Shown one piece after another: positions 8,570-15,989 of a stretch of DNA of 64,000 nt. Origin of the DNA: Pseudoxanthomonas sacheonensis (GTDB lineage: Bacteria; Pseudomonadota; Gammaproteobacteria; Xanthomonadales; Xanthomonadaceae); the NCBI RefSeq assembly GCF_010093305.1, contig NZ_PDWS01000005.1, forward strand, positions 124,001 through 188,000, written 5' to 3'. The position numbers and the translations under genes are program-made. Within the stretch, counting starts at the first letter, position 1. Every line of letters starts with the position of its first letter. Below the pieces are notes generated by a model, which did no database searches, was not told the DNA's origin, and was given only the letters and a program-made list of their open reading frames with translations.

Positions 8570-8968
8570 TCAGTCTTCGCGTTCGCCGCCGTCTTCGCCT
8601 GGCGAATCGAACAGGTCGAAGCCAGGTGCTGCGTCGTGGTCCTGCTGTTCGTGGTGGGTGGTGGTGACCGGCGAAGCAGCGGGGCGTCCACGCGGTGCGG
8701 GCAGCAAGGCGGCGGCAGCTTCGTATTCGGCCACCAGTAGCTGCCGGCGCGCCTCGGGCACTTCCTGCCAGTGGCAGTCGGCCAGGGCGCCTTCCAGCGC
8801 GTACAGCAGATTGAGGCTGGGACGGAAACCGGCGCGCTTGACCCGCATGAAGGCCTCCACCGCGCCCGCGGCGGCGATGTCCTGCTGGGTGCGCAAGCCC
8901 ACCTGGCGCAACCAGGCGGCTGACTTGGGGCCTATGTTGCGCATCTTGATCGGCGGCGCGGCGGTCAT
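8570..8968 (-). CDS. TfoX/Sxy C-terminal-domain protein
   Basis: This 132-residue protein begins MTAAPPIKMRNIGPKSAAWL, the signature of the TfoX C-terminal helix-hairpin-helix-like domain (PF04994), which fills residues 5-85. The remaining tail is acidic and low in complexity, ending FDLFDSPGEDGGERED. The TfoX N-terminal domain found in full competence regulators is absent, so a role in natural transformation should not be assumed. The start overlaps the stop of the GAF/fRMsr gene by 4 nt, so the two form an operon. Family membership is clear; function is unknown. Confidence 0.75.
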   Translation of the reverse strand: MTAAPPIKMRNIGPKSAAWLRQVGLRTQQDIAAAGAVEAFMRVKRAGFRPSLNLLYALEGALADCHWQEVPEARRQLLVAEYEAAAALLPAPRGRPAASPVTTTHHEQQDHDAAPGFDLFDSPGEDGGERED

Positions 8969-9450
8969 TGCAGGGTTTCCAGGAAGGCCCGGGCGATGGC
9001 TTCCAGACCCTGCTGGTCCTCCTCGTCGAAACGATCGACGCGCGGGCTGTCCAGGTCGAACACGCCGACCAGCGCGCCTCCGTGCACCAGCGGCACCACC
9101 AGCTCCGAGCGCGAGGCCGCATCGCAGGCGATATGGCCGGGGAAGGCTTCCACATCGGCCACCCGCTGGGTCTGGCGGGTGCGCGCGGCAGCGCCGCACA
9201 CGCCTTTGTCCAGTGCGATGCGCACGCACGCGGGTAGGCCCTGGAACGGACCGACGACCAGTTCGGCACCATCGTAGAAATAGAAACCGACCCAGTTGAG
9301 ATCGGGCAATGCGTGGTAGACGAGCGCGGCCAGATTGGCGGCGTTGGCCACGCGGTCGGGCTCGCCCTGGATCAGCGCGCGCGCTTGGGCGACGAGCTGT
9401 GCGTACTGCTCCGGCTTGCTGCCGGACAGGGTCTGGGTGGCGAAGGACAT
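8965..9450 (-). CDS. msrC: Free methionine-(R)-sulfoxide reductase (GAF domain)
   Basis: This 161-residue GAF-domain protein reduces free Met-R-sulfoxide with thioredoxin. The GAF fold is recognisable in WVGFYFYDGAELVVGPFQG, and the three family cysteines are present: Cys75, Cys85 and Cys109 (LPACVRIA, GVCGAAA, HIACDAASR). It ends with SELVVPLVHGGALVGVFDLDS. The length equals that of bacterial fRMsr. It is cytosolic, a single domain, and first in a two-gene operon with the TfoX-like gene. It diverges from bioD across about 145 bp. Confidence 0.88.
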   Translation of the reverse strand: MSFATQTLSGSKPEQYAQLVAQARALIQGEPDRVANAANLAALVYHALPDLNWVGFYFYDGAELVVGPFQGLPACVRIALDKGVCGAAARTRQTQRVADVEAFPGHIACDAASRSELVVPLVHGGALVGVFDLDSPRVDRFDEEDQQGLEAIARAFLETLQ

Positions 9451-9595
9451 GGCTGGATTCTATCCGTTACCCGGGACGGGCGCGTTGGGAGCCTTATGAT
9501 TGGCCCATTCTCAAGAGAGAACGAAGAATGGCGGCGAAACCGGTAAAGGGCCTCTCCACGCTGGATGCGAAGCGAAGATGGCCGATGATTCGCGC

Positions 9596-10273
9596 ATGAC
9601 CGGTTTCTACATCACCGGCACCGACACCGGCATCGGCAAGACAGTCGCTTCCACCGCGCTGCTGCATGCACTGCGGTCGCAGGGTTTGCGCGCAGTGGGC
9701 ATGAAACCGGTGGCCAGCGGATGCGAGCGCTCCGAAGCGGGCTGGCGCAACGAGGATGCGCTGGCCTTGCTGGCCGCCAGCGATCCGCAGCCGGCCTATG
9801 CCGATCTGAATCCCTATGCGCTGCCCTTGCCGCTGGCGCCGGAAATCGCTGCGCGCGAAGCGGGCGTGCAGATCGAACTTGAAACATTGGCTTCGGCCTT
9901 CCGGAGATTGCGGGCCATGGCCGACGCCGTGGTGGTGGAAGGCGTCGGCGGATGGTCGGCGCCGTTGTCGGCCACGCTGGATCAGGCGGACTTGGTGCGT
10001 GCGCTGCGCCTACCGGTGGTGATGGTGGTGGGCATGCGGCTGGGCTGCCTGAACCATGCGCGGCTGACCGCGCGCGCCATCTCCGCCGATGGCTGCGAAC
10101 TGGTGGGGTGGATCGCCAACCACGTCGATCCGGACATGCAGCGGCAGGACGAGAATTTCGAACTGCTCGTGCGGCGCTTGCAAGCGCCTTGCTGGGGAAG
10201 ACTGCCTTATTCGCCGGAGCAGCCCGCAGACCGCCTGTCGCGCGAATTGAATCCGGGGAATCTGGGGCCGTAG
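9596..10273 (+). CDS. bioD: ATP-dependent dethiobiotin synthetase
   Basis: This protein of about 225 residues converts 7,8-diaminopelargonic acid, CO2 and ATP to dethiobiotin in biotin synthesis. The P-loop is GTDTGIGKT (about 8-16), followed by VGMKPVASG and VVVEGVGGWSAPL, with GWIANHVDP later. The start chosen is the ATG at 9596, just before the conserved YITGTDTG; the in-frame ATG at 9578 would add six residues. The TAG stop lies in the first bases of an adjoining palindromic repeat, so the last residues may have been reset by that repeat. Other bio genes are not nearby. Confidence 0.92.
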   Translation: MTGFYITGTDTGIGKTVASTALLHALRSQGLRAVGMKPVASGCERSEAGWRNEDALALLAASDPQPAYADLNPYALPLPLAPEIAAREAGVQIELETLASAFRRLRAMADAVVVEGVGGWSAPLSATLDQADLVRALRLPVVMVVGMRLGCLNHARLTARAISADGCELVGWIANHVDPDMQRQDENFELLVRRLQAPCWGRLPYSPEQPADRLSRELNPGNLGP

Positions 10274-10345
10274 GAGCGGCGTAGGAGCGACGTAAGTCGC
10301 GATGGAGCCTTACCGGTAAACCATCGCGACTTACGTCGCTCCTAC
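10270..10345. repeat. Inverted repeat, GTAGGAGCG family
   Basis: It starts at the bioD stop with GTAGGAGCGGC, repeats GTAGGAGCGACGTAAGTCGC at 10281, and is answered by the complement GCGACTTACGTCGCTCCTAC ending at 10345. A lone half-copy, CGCTCCTAC, follows near 10411. Related units lie at 50458 and 58328. Confidence 0.8.
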
Positions 10346-10433
10346 GCCAGGGTCTCTTGACCCGCCAAAAGCCCGGTGGGCAGCCCGCCCTACCGGATAC
10401 GTTTATGCCGCTCCTACACCGGAGTTTTTGGCA

Positions 10434-10468
10434 ATAAAAAACCCGGCAGCGTGGGGGCTGCCGGGTCG
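10434..10468 (-). terminator. Rho-independent terminator of the phasin gene
   Basis: On the minus strand ACCCGGCAGC-CCCCAC-GCTGCCGGGT is followed by TTTTTTATTG. The strong stem and T-run lie about 65 bp downstream of the phasin stop codon. Confidence 0.9.
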
Positions 10469-10530
10469 GCTGCGCGGAGGGAGGGAGCCGCGCAATAAAC
10501 GAACGAGGTGTAGCAGGTGTTGCGTGTTGC

Positions 10531-10923
10531 TTACTTGCCCTTGGCGGCCTTGGTCGCCTTGGCAACGGTCGCCTGCGCGGATTCGCTGGCGGCTTCGAAC
10601 TGGCTCTTGGCCAGTTGGCCGATCGCTTCGTTGGTCTTCAAGGTCAGGCCGATCACTTCCTGGCCGGCAGCGGCGACGCGCTCGGCGTTTTCCTTGGCGA
10701 CCTGCAGGCCCTTCGGCCACACGGTCTTGTAGGCTTCGACATCGCGGATTTCCGACAGCTCGCCGAAGAATGCGCTGGTGGCTTCGACGTTCTTTTCGAA
10801 GGTCTTCAGCTGCACGCCGAACACGGTCTCGGCGTTTTCCAGGGCCAGACGGTTGGCGCGCGCAGCGGCGGCGGCGAACTGGTGGGTGAAGGTGGTGAAC
10901 TGCTCGTTGATCTGTGCGGACAT
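10531..10923 (-). CDS. Phasin family protein
   Basis: This 130-residue protein is almost all amphipathic helix, rich in Ala, Glu and Lys, with the phasin pattern (ENAETVFGVQLKTFEKNVE, GQEVIGLTLKTNEAIGQLAK) and a lysine/alanine tail. Phasins coat polyhydroxyalkanoate granules; some homologues act more generally as inclusion or stress proteins. AGGAGA eight bases before the ATG at 10923 supports the start. No PHA synthase, depolymerase or PhaR gene is in the window. The leader contains two TGC-rich palindromes and the gene ends in a strong terminator, which suggests a single, highly expressed, regulated transcript. Confidence 0.85.
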   Translation of the reverse strand: MSAQINEQFTTFTHQFAAAAARANRLALENAETVFGVQLKTFEKNVEATSAFFGELSEIRDVEAYKTVWPKGLQVAKENAERVAAAGQEVIGLTLKTNEAIGQLAKSQFEAASESAQATVAKATKAAKGK

Positions 10924-10954
10924 GGTGATGTCTCCTGAAAGGGGTTTTACCGAC

Positions 10955-10998
10955 TTGTTGCGGTGCAGCATACAGAGCTGTTTGTTGCAATGCAACAA
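10955..10998 (-). promoter_or_regulatory. Two TGC-rich palindromes upstream of the phasin gene
   Basis: TTGTTGCGGTGCAGCA (10955-10970) and the near-perfect palindrome TTGTTGCAATGCAACAA (10982-10998) share the same start and lie 27 bp apart. Both fall between the phasin start codon and upstream DNA. TGC-rich palindromes of this kind are operators of PhaR-type repressors on phasin genes, so an operator pair is plausible. No PhaR gene is visible here. Confidence 0.5.
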
Positions 10999-11070
10999 CA
11001 GGCGTATGGAAATCCGACGAACGGTCAGTACCCGTTTAGAATCAATCGCTTGAATGAAACCTGCCGGCCG

Positions 11071-11168
11071 GTGGGAGCGGCGTCCCGCCGCGAGCTTTTG
11101 ACTCTGGGGCTTGCTGGCAACGTGCGATTGCCTTACCGGAAGAGCTCGCGGCGGGACGCCGCTCCCAC
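11071..11168. repeat. Inverted repeat, GTGGGAGCGGCGTCCCGCCG family
   Basis: Left arm 11071-11098 and right arm 11141-11168 are near-perfect complements, with a spacer of about 42 bp. The element sits between the phasin promoter region and the end of queD. Sister copies lie at 16651-16744 (inside cydD) and 63864-63961. Confidence 0.88.
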
Positions 11169-11177
11169 GGATATCGC

Positions 11178-11531
11178 TCAGCCGCGGTAGCGGCAGCCGG
11201 AGGTGCAGGTCTCGTGGACCACGATCTCGCTCAGCGCGGGCAGGGCTGGCTTCAGGCGTTCCCAGATCCAGATGGCCAGCCGCTCGCTGGTCGGGTTGTC
11301 CAGGCCTTCGATATCGTTGAGGTAGTGATGGTCCAGCTGGTCGTATAGCGGTTGGAACGCGGCCTTGATGTCGCCGAAGTCCATCACCCAGCCCGTTTCC
11401 GGACCCGGCTCGCCGGCCACGCGCACTTCTATGCGGAACGAATGCCCATGCAGGCGCGCGCACTTGTGGCCGGGCGGCACGTTGGGAAGCCGGTGCGCGG
11501 CTTCGAGGGTGAAGATTTTGAAGATGTCCAT
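11178..11531 (-). CDS. queD: 6-carboxy-5,6,7,8-tetrahydropterin synthase
   Basis: This 117-residue enzyme converts dihydroneopterin triphosphate to 6-carboxytetrahydropterin, the second step to queuosine. The zinc ligands His13, His28 and His30 and the catalytic Cys24 are visible in [33 protein letters not shown] and LDHHYLND follow as expected, with [17 protein letters not shown] and a Glu-containing VHETCTSG near the end. The ATG at 11531 was taken; another ATG three codons upstream is possible. It appears monocistronic and is followed by a palindromic repeat. Confidence 0.93.
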   Translation of the reverse strand: MDIFKIFTLEAAHRLPNVPPGHKCARLHGHSFRIEVRVAGEPGPETGWVMDFGDIKAAFQPLYDQLDHHYLNDIEGLDNPTSERLAIWIWERLKPALPALSEIVVHETCTSGCRYRG

Positions 11532-11592
11532 GGGTGGCATTGTAGGGGTGGGCGAAGAGACAGACGAAGTCGCCTGGAAAATTTGAAGGTCG

Positions 11593-11618
11593 CCATCCCG
11601 GCGTTCGCCGGGATGACG
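11593..11618. repeat. Short palindrome, CGTCATCCCGGC family
   Basis: GCCATCCCGGCG-TTCG-CCGGGATGAC is a single hairpin unit of the same family as the long inverted repeats at 3706, 14264 and 55121, lying between queD and the rhlE terminator. Confidence 0.7.
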
Positions 11619-11641
11619 GCCCTGGTTGCTCGATGACAAAG

Positions 11642-11667
11642 AAAAAGGCCGGCCCGAAGGCCAGCCT
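11642..11667 (-). terminator. Rho-independent terminator of rhlE
   Basis: On the minus strand AGGCTGGCC-TTCG-GGCCGGCCT is followed by TTTTTC. The UUCG-type tetraloop and T-run lie 25 bp past the rhlE stop. Confidence 0.88.
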
Positions 11668-11691
11668 TTCCGAATCAACTACCGAAGAAGT

Positions 11692-13056
11692 TCAGCGCGC
11701 CGGACGCGCACCCTGACGATACGGGTTGGGACTACGCGCACCATCGCGCTGACCGCCGGACGGATGCGCGCCGCCGCCGGTGCGCTGCTTCGGACCGGCA
11801 TGCGCGTGGCGCGGCGCATCCGAATGCGGACGGCGCGCGGTGTTGGCGCGGCGCGGGGCGTTGTTGCCGCCCGGACGCTCGTTGGGCGGGTTGTCGTTGC
11901 CCCAGCGGATCGGACGCATCGGCTCGAAACCGGCCACGTCGCGGATTTCCACATCGCGCTTGAGCATGCGGGTGATCGCACGCAGCAGCTTGGCTTCGTC
12001 CTGGGCGACCAGCGAGATCGCCTCGCCCTGCGAACCGTTGCGGCCGGTGCGGCCGATGCGGTGCACGTAGTCTTCGGCGACCATCGGCAGATCGAAGTTG
12101 ATCACCGTGGGCAACTGGTCGATGTCGATGCCGCGGGCGGCGATATCGGTGGCCACCAGCACGTTGATGCGGCCGGCCTTGAAGTCCTTCAGCGCGCGGA
12201 TGCGGGCGCCCTGGCTCTTGTTGCCGTGGATCGCCGCGGCCTTGATGCCGGACTGCTCCAGGAACTTGGTCAGCTTGTCGCAACCGTGCTTGGTGCGGCC
12301 GAACACCAGTGTCTGCTTGCGCGAATCGGCGGCCAGGATGTGCAGCAGCAGCTCGCGCTTGCGGGTGCCGTCGACCGGGTGCACGCGGTGGGCGATGGTG
12401 TCGGCCACGGTGTTGCTGGGGGTGACCTGGATGTGCTTCGGCTCGACCATGAACTCCTGCGCCAGCTGCTTGATGCTGTCGGCGAAGGTCGCCGAGAACA
12501 GCAGCGTCTGCCGGTTCTGCTTGGGCAGCTTGCCCAGGATGCGCTTGATCGCGGGCAGGAAGCCCATGTCGAGCATGCGGTCGGCTTCGTCCAGCACCAG
12601 GATCTCGATGCCCGACAGGTCCACGTTGCGGCGGTCCATGTGGTCGATCAAACGACCGGGGGTGGCCACGATCAGGTCCACGCCGCGACGCAGCGCGTCC
12701 TGCTGCGGGCCCATGCCGGCGCCGCCGTAGATGGTGGTGCTGGGGATGCGCAGGTACTTGCTGTAGTCGCGCAGGCTGTCGTGCACCTGCACGGCCAGCT
12801 CGCGGGTCGGGGCCAGGATCAGGGCGCGCGGCTTGCGCTGGCCGTTCACCACCTGCGGCGAGGTGCCCAGGTGCTGCAGCAGCGGCAGGCCGAAGGCGGC
12901 GGTCTTGCCGGTGCCGGTCTGCGCGCCGGCCATCAGGTCGTGGCCGGCCAGGGCCAGCGGAATGGCCTGGGTCTGAATGGGGGTGGGGTTCTCGTAACCC
13001 TGTTCTTTCAGGGCACGCAGCAGGAAGGGCGAAAGCCCGAGGTTTTCAAAAGACAT
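11692..13056 (-). CDS. rhlE: DEAD-box RNA helicase RhlE-like
   Basis: This 454-residue ATP-dependent RNA helicase has motifs in order: Q motif NPTPIQTQAIP, motif I AQTGTGKT (45-52), PTREL, TPGRLIDHM, motif II VLDEADRML, SAT in LLFSATF, then in the second RecA domain ARGIDI and HRIGRTGR. The C-terminal 80 or so residues are basic, Arg/Pro/Gly-rich and disordered-looking, as in RhlE proteins that aid rRNA maturation and RNA decay. The start is the ATG at 13056 before SFENLGLSP; longer frames upstream are not protein-like. It ends in a strong terminator. Some relatives are cold-induced, but no leader motif was identified here. Confidence 0.9.
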   Translation of the reverse strand: MSFENLGLSPFLLRALKEQGYENPTPIQTQAIPLALAGHDLMAGAQTGTGKTAAFGLPLLQHLGTSPQVVNGQRKPRALILAPTRELAVQVHDSLRDYSKYLRIPSTTIYGGAGMGPQQDALRRGVDLIVATPGRLIDHMDRRNVDLSGIEILVLDEADRMLDMGFLPAIKRILGKLPKQNRQTLLFSATFADSIKQLAQEFMVEPKHIQVTPSNTVADTIAHRVHPVDGTRKRELLLHILAADSRKQTLVFGRTKHGCDKLTKFLEQSGIKAAAIHGNKSQGARIRALKDFKAGRINVLVATDIAARGIDIDQLPTVINFDLPMVAEDYVHRIGRTGRNGSQGEAISLVAQDEAKLLRAITRMLKRDVEIRDVAGFEPMRPIRWGNDNPPNERPGGNNAPRRANTARRPHSDAPRHAHAGPKQRTGGGAHPSGGQRDGARSPNPYRQGARPAR

Positions 13057-13439
13057 TCGATGAAGCTCCAGTATTCCGATCGAAACGGCCCCAGTCGTCC
13101 ACGCAAGGCGCGGACGGCGGAAGACCAGTGAGGATCGAGGTATTGCCCGAAGCGTTCCCGATGAACCGCGCTGCGAGAAATGTATGCGGCCGGCGCCAAA
13201 GCGGCGGGGCCGTATCTGCAAGGCGAATGGCGTCGGAGTGGGGGCGGGCGCATCGGTCCATGACCTTGAAGGCATGTGACCTGAAGGCGCCGGCGGACCC
13301 GAAGGGAAACGGACGGCCGCTTGCAAACGGGGCGCACTGTAACCGATCCCGGCCGCGAATGCTCGCGCCGCCGGCACCGGTCGTTCAGAAAGGGCTGAGG
13401 AGTATCATTGCCGCATGCACGGGAAATCCCACTGCTGAC
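13057..13439. other. Divergent intergenic region between rhlE and fnr
   Basis: This 383-bp region must hold the promoters of both flanking genes. The plus-strand frame upstream of fnr is open but reads as arginine-rich, non-protein-like sequence. I found no TTGAT-N4-ATCAA site, so fnr autoregulation through a perfect box is not supported. No RNA gene or repeat was recognised. Confidence 0.4.
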
Positions 13440-14228
13440 ATGGACGCGCCCGATACAGGCTCGCCCGTCCTGCGCAGCCCCAGAGGCAAGGATGTTCCCG
13501 GCCGGAGCCGGATGGCGCAGCCGTCGCGCCGCATCTCGGCGCATGCCTGCACCGGCTGCCTGGTGCGCCATCTGGCGGTCTGCGATGCGCTTTCGGACAT
13601 GCAAGCCGATGCGCTCGACGCAATGGCGGGCGATGTCCGCCTGCAAGCCGGGCAGATGCTGGCCCGCGAAGGCGACGTGCGGCGCTATGTCTTCACCGTG
13701 ACCTCCGGGGCGTTGCGCCGCATCCGCATGCTGCCGGACGGCCGCCGGCTGGTCGCCGGATTCCTGATGCCGGGCGATTTCATCGGCTTCAGCGGCGCTT
13801 CCCACTACCGGCATTCCATCGAGGCGATCGGCGACAGCGTGCTGTGTTCCATCGCCCAGGCCGACATGCGCGAGTTGTGCGAGCGCCACCCCGGCCTGGA
13901 GCGCGAACTGCTGGAGCGGGCCTGCGTGGAGCTGGATGCGACCCGCAACAATCTGATGGCGCTGGCGCGGATGACGCCGCTGGAGCGCTTGGCCGGTTTT
14001 CTGCTCGATATGGCCGCGCGCCGTAAGCGCCAGGGCATGGACGGGAACCAGTTGGTGTTGCCGATGACGCGCACCGACATCGCCGATTATCTGGGGCTGA
14101 CGGTGGAAACGGTGAGCCGCAGTTTCACCAAACTGCGCCAGGACGGGATGATCGCGGCACGCGATCCGCATCGCATTGAGTTGCTGGATTCCATGCGTTT
14201 GCTGGCGTTGGCTGAAGCGCGGGTGTGA
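13440..14228 (+). CDS. fnr: FNR/FnrL-type oxygen-sensing transcription regulator
   Basis: This 262-residue Crp/Fnr-family protein has an N-terminal cysteine cluster Cys37-x2-Cys40-x7-Cys48 (ACTGCLVRHLAVCDAL) and a fourth cysteine, Cys136, in GDSVLCSIAQ, where FNR's Cys122 lies. These can hold an oxygen-labile [4Fe-4S] cluster. A cyclic-nucleotide-like domain, dimer helix and winged helix follow. The recognition helix LTVETVSRSFTKL has the E-x2-S-R residues that read TTGAT. The x7 spacing resembles alphaproteobacterial FnrL/FnrN more than E. coli FNR. It sits convergent with the cydDC/cco operon, whose likely promoter region carries a perfect FNR site at 26952. A second ATG at 13512 would still leave the cysteines intact. 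Confidence 0.88.
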   Translation: MDAPDTGSPVLRSPRGKDVPGRSRMAQPSRRISAHACTGCLVRHLAVCDALSDMQADALDAMAGDVRLQAGQMLAREGDVRRYVFTVTSGALRRIRMLPDGRRLVAGFLMPGDFIGFSGASHYRHSIEAIGDSVLCSIAQADMRELCERHPGLERELLERACVELDATRNNLMALARMTPLERLAGFLLDMAARRKRQGMDGNQLVLPMTRTDIADYLGLTVETVSRSFTKLRQDGMIAARDPHRIELLDSMRLLALAEARV

Positions 14229-14263
14229 GCCTGCAAACCGGGCGCGAGATATAAATCAAAGTC

Positions 14264-14338
14264 CGTCATCCCGGCGAAAGCCGGGACCCAAGCCGCACAG
14301 CGACGGAAAGTTGGGTCCCGGCTTTCGCCGGGATGACG
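14264..14338. repeat. Inverted repeat between convergent fnr and cydC
   Basis: CGTCATCCCGGCGAAAGCCGGGACCCA (14264-14290) is answered by its complement at 14312-14338. Lying between two convergent stop codons, the hairpin could act as a shared transcription block. It belongs to the same family as 3706-3851 and 55121-55222. Confidence 0.85.
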
Positions 14339-14342
14339 TTCT

Positions 14343-15989
14343 TTATTTTTGAAGCGCCAAGCGACCATCGATCAATCGGTAGCTCGCATGCACCACACCC
14401 TCCGGCAGCTCATCGTGGCTGATCATCAGCACCGTGCGCGAACCGCTTGCCTGCGCCAGATCCAATAGAAGTTCGTTGGCGGTATCGGTATCCAACCCTT
14501 CGGTGGGTTCGTCCAGCAGCAACAACGGCGTATCGCGCAGCAATGCGCGCGCGAGCGCGATGCGGCGCGACTGACCCGCCGAAAGCGTGGCGCCGTTCTC
14601 GCCGACCCACGCGTCCAGTCCCTCCGGGAGCGCGCGTATCGCGCCTTCCATCTTCACTTGCGACAACGCAAGCCACAGCCGCGCATCGTCGGCCTCCGGC
14701 GCGCCCATGCGCAGGTTGTCGCGCACGCTGCCGGCGAACACCGGCGCGTCCTGCGGCAACCAGGCGATCTGCGCGTGCCAGTCGGCCTGGGCGAACTGGC
14801 GCAGGTCGATGCCGCCGTAACGCACCGATCCGCTTTGCGGATCGCACAGCCGCAGCGCCAGCGCCAGCAGCGAACTCTTGCCGGCGCCGCTATCGCCGCC
14901 GAGTGCGATACGTTGTCCCGGCCCGAGGCGCAGATTCGCTTCCCGCAACACCTCGCGCGGATCGTCGGGCCAGTGGAAGCCGATTTCCCTGAATTCCAGT
15001 TCCGCATGCGGGGGGACCGGACGGACCACCGCAGCGTCTGCCGCCAGCGGCGCTTGCGCGGCGACTTGCCGCAGGCGTTGTTGCGAAGCGCGCGCGGCGC
15101 GCAGCGATTGCCAGGCCAGTCCGATGCCGGCGGCGGCTTCGTAGACGGCGACGGCCATGAAGAACAATCCTCCCGCCGCTGCCGGCGACAGGCGGCCGCT
15201 ATGCGCGGCGTCCAGCAACAGCCACAACATGGCCGGCAGCGAAACCGCAACGATGGCCGCATGCAAGGTGGCGCCCAGCGACAGGCGCGCCTTGCCTTCG
15301 CGCTCGCGCCGGGCGACTTGCGCGGTGGCCGCGTCGATATGTTCTATCCAGGCTCCGGTCGCTTCCAGGGCAGCCAGATCGGTCGCGCCTTCCAGCCCTT
15401 CCAGCACGGCCGTCCGCAACTCCGCGCGCGCTTGCGCTCTGGCCGTTTCCAGGTGACTGGCGCTGCGGGCGATGACGTAGGGAATGCCGACGCCCAACGA
15501 CAGCAGGGTCAGGGCGAGCAATGCTCCTGCGGCAGGCAACAGAAAGGCGGTCACGGCGACGGCGGTCAGTCCCAATCCGGTCAGCGCCAGCAAAGGGCCG
15601 AGGGCGCGCACCAGCAAGCCGTCCACGTTTTCGATGTCGGCCACCAGCCGCGCCAGCAGGTCGCCCATCCGATGTCTTCCCAATCCCAGCGGCGCCAGCG
15701 GCAGTACTTTGCGGAAGAAGTCCACGCGCAGATCGCGCGCCAGGCGCAGGGTCACGTCGTGGCCGACCAGTTTTTCGGCGTATCGCGACAGGATGCGCAC
15801 GAAAGTCAGCGCGCGTATGCCGGCGGAAGGACCGAAGAAGTTGAAGCCCATCGCGGTTACGCCCGCCAACGCGGCAGCGGTCAGGAAATGCCCGGCCACT
15901 CCAAGCAAGGCGGTGCCCGCAAGCAGAGTGAGCAGCAGCAGGAAGATCGTCAGCGCGATGGAACGTGCGTGCAACCTGAAGACGTTCAT
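14343..15989 (-). CDS. cydC: Heterodimeric ABC exporter subunit CydC
   Basis: This 548-residue inner-membrane ABC half-transporter pairs with CydD to export cysteine/glutathione and supports haem insertion into cytochrome bd. About six membrane helices (residues 10-300) precede the nucleotide-binding domain, with Walker A GGDSGAGKSS, signature LSAGQSRR, Walker B LLLLDEPT and the switch His in ISHDELPEG. FGPSAGIRALTFVRILSRYAEK is typical of CydC. Its ATG overlaps the cydD stop by 4 nt. It is the last gene of the leftward respiratory directon and faces fnr across an inverted repeat. Confidence 0.93.
   Translation of the reverse strand: MNVFRLHARSIALTIFLLLLTLLAGTALLGVAGHFLTAAALAGVTAMGFNFFGPSAGIRALTFVRILSRYAEKLVGHDVTLRLARDLRVDFFRKVLPLAPLGLGRHRMGDLLARLVADIENVDGLLVRALGPLLALTGLGLTAVAVTAFLLPAAGALLALTLLSLGVGIPYVIARSASHLETARAQARAELRTAVLEGLEGATDLAALEATGAWIEHIDAATAQVARREREGKARLSLGATLHAAIVAVSLPAMLWLLLDAAHSGRLSPAAAGGLFFMAVAVYEAAAGIGLAWQSLRAARASQQRLRQVAAQAPLAADAAVVRPVPPHAELEFREIGFHWPDDPREVLREANLRLGPGQRIALGGDSGAGKSSLLALALRLCDPQSGSVRYGGIDLRQFAQADWHAQIAWLPQDAPVFAGSVRDNLRMGAPEADDARLWLALSQVKMEGAIRALPEGLDAWVGENGATLSAGQSRRIALARALLRDTPLLLLDEPTEGLDTDTANELLLDLAQASGSRTVLMISHDELPEGVVHASYRLIDGRLALQK

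Noticed and set aside
6147-9299. A 1050-codon plus-strand frame
   Set aside because: It is antisense to btuB, the riboswitch and the TfoX-like/msrC genes; long open frames on the opposite strand are expected in GC-rich DNA.
11626-13131. A 501-codon plus-strand frame
   Set aside because: Antisense of rhlE; the rhlE strand carries all helicase motifs and a terminator.
13057-13439. FNR box in the fnr promoter
   Set aside because: No TTGAT-N4-ATCAA or one-mismatch version was found there on reading.
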